A stretch of DNA of 5,375 nt, from positions 1-5,375 of the forward strand of contig JAJYKC010000239.1 of NCBI GenBank assembly GCA_021788955.1, written 5' to 3'. Under the pieces are notes generated by a model. The model was not told the DNA's origin. It searched no databases and saw only the letters and a list, made by a program, of their open reading frames with translations. Shown here piece after piece: positions 4,753 through 5,375 of the stretch. A program made the translations under genes and the position numbers. This DNA is from Acidobacteriota bacterium. GTDB taxonomy: Bacteria > Acidobacteriota > Terriglobia > Bryobacterales > Bryobacteraceae. Within the stretch, counting starts at the first letter, position 1. Every line of letters starts with the position of its first letter.

Positions 4753-5375
4753 ATGCGACTTGAGGGAGCCGGCAGCATATCTATCCGCGCTTCGCGGCCC
4801 GAAGATGTGCCCGAATGCGGGCGCATCTGCTACGAAGCGTTTCACAAAATCAATACGGACCATAATTTCCCGCCGGAGATGCCCGTGCGGGAGATGGCCC
4901 ACGGCGTAATTGAGATGATGTTTACGCACCCGTCGATCTATACCGTCGTGGCGGAGGCGGGCGGCAGCATTATCGGCAGCAACTGTCTGGACGAGCGTTC
5001 GGCCATCTTCGGGATCGGGCCGATCACGGTGGATCCGGAGGCGCAGAATTCGGGCATCGGGAAACGGCTGATGCAAGCGGTGCTCGACCGCACGACCCAG
5101 CGCGGCGCGCCGGGTGTGCGGCTGATTCAGGCGGCGTTTCACAACCGCTCGCTGTCGCTCTATACAAAGCTGGGTTTCGAACCGCGCGAGTTACTGAGCG
5201 TGATGAACGGCCCCCCGATGAGCATGACCATCGACGGCTGCAAGGTCCGCGCGGCGAGGGAGGAAGACGCCGCCGCGTGCAACCGGCTGTGCGAGCGCGT
5301 GCACGGACACAACCGCGCGGGGGAAGTGCAGGATGCGATTCACCATGAACAGGCCAAGGTCGTGGAGCGGCACGG
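4753..5375 (+). CDS. Tandem GNAT-family N-acetyltransferase, 3' truncated by the window end
   Basis: An open frame of 207 codons plus 2 nt runs from ATG 4753 off the window end without a stop. The first GNAT domain spans about residues 9-150: strand SISIRASRPEDVPECGRICYEAF, strand YTVVAEAGGSIIGSNCLD, and acetyl-CoA motif A in ITVDPEAQNSGIGKRLM, with the pyrophosphate-binding Q98-x-x-G-I-G103 turn. It continues with FHNRSLSLYTKLGFEPRE (129-146), the usual motif B end. A second N-terminal GNAT-like segment then starts at about 163 (CKVRAAREEDAAACNRLC), so the full protein is probably a two-domain GNAT of around 300 residues. It would transfer an acetyl group from acetyl-CoA to an amine; the substrate cannot be deduced. 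No Shine-Dalgarno precedes the ATG, which sits 7 nt after a TATATT box, fitting leaderless expression. It is divergent from fur. Confidence 0.88.
   Translation, partial: MRLEGAGSISIRASRPEDVPECGRICYEAFHKINTDHNFPPEMPVREMAHGVIEMMFTHPSIYTVVAEAGGSIIGSNCLDERSAIFGIGPITVDPEAQNSGIGKRLMQAVLDRTTQRGAPGVRLIQAAFHNRSLSLYTKLGFEPRELLSVMNGPPMSMTIDGCKVRAAREEDAAACNRLCERVHGHNRAGEVQDAIHHEQAKVVERH

Noticed and set aside
4656..4826. Longer Fur starting at ATG 4682, 4754 or further upstream
   Set aside because: The extension crosses the divergent promoter and the GNAT coding start and does not resemble Fur N-termini.
4669..5373. Minus-strand frames opposite the GNAT gene
   Set aside because: His/Arg/Pro-rich antisense frames; the plus strand carries a coherent GNAT domain.

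Overview
This is a GC-rich bacterial chromosome window with tightly packed genes. Two of the gene pairs are joined by 4-bp ATGA start/stop overlaps and a third by a TTGA overlap. Gene style (an FHA-GAF-PP2C signalling phosphatase next to a Fur regulator, a tandem GNAT protein, an arsRM pair) would fit a soil acidobacterium of the Solibacter/Bryobacter kind. That is an impression, not a demonstrated assignment. No rRNA, tRNA, CRISPR array or intact insertion sequence was seen.

Layout. 1-267 (+): the tail of a gene cut by the window edge, interrupted by an in-frame TAG at 22-24, possibly a calcineurin-like phosphoesterase. 279-310: a nested inverted repeat that looks like an ArsR operator. 314-1488 (+): a two-gene arsenic-methylation operon, arsR then arsM, overlapping by ATGA. 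1489-1830: a 342-bp non-coding stretch with several inverted repeats, including an 86-bp nested dyad. 1809-2474 (+): a VapBC-type toxin-antitoxin module with a dyad over its putative promoter; the toxin starts with TTG overlapping the antitoxin stop. 2524-4655 (-): an operon of a Fur-family regulator followed by a 560-aa FHA-GAF-PP2C (SpoIIE/RsbU-like) phosphatase, again coupled by ATGA. 4656-4752: the divergent promoter region. 4753-5375 (+): the first 207 codons of a tandem GNAT acetyltransferase that runs off the window.

How the genes work together. ArsR should repress itself and arsM, and ArsM methylates arsenite using S-adenosylmethionine. The ArsR has only one adjacent cysteine pair (Cys101-Cys102), as recalled for methylarsenite-selective ArsRs, so the operon may respond to methylated rather than inorganic arsenic. 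VapB should neutralise the VapC RNase and autoregulate the module. The Fur-phosphatase operon links a metal-sensing repressor to a phosphopeptide-binding, small-molecule- or protein-regulated PP2C phosphatase. Its anti-sigma or antagonist partner is not in this window. The two most unusual signals are the two-cysteine ArsR with its complex operator and the unexplained structured DNA before vapB.
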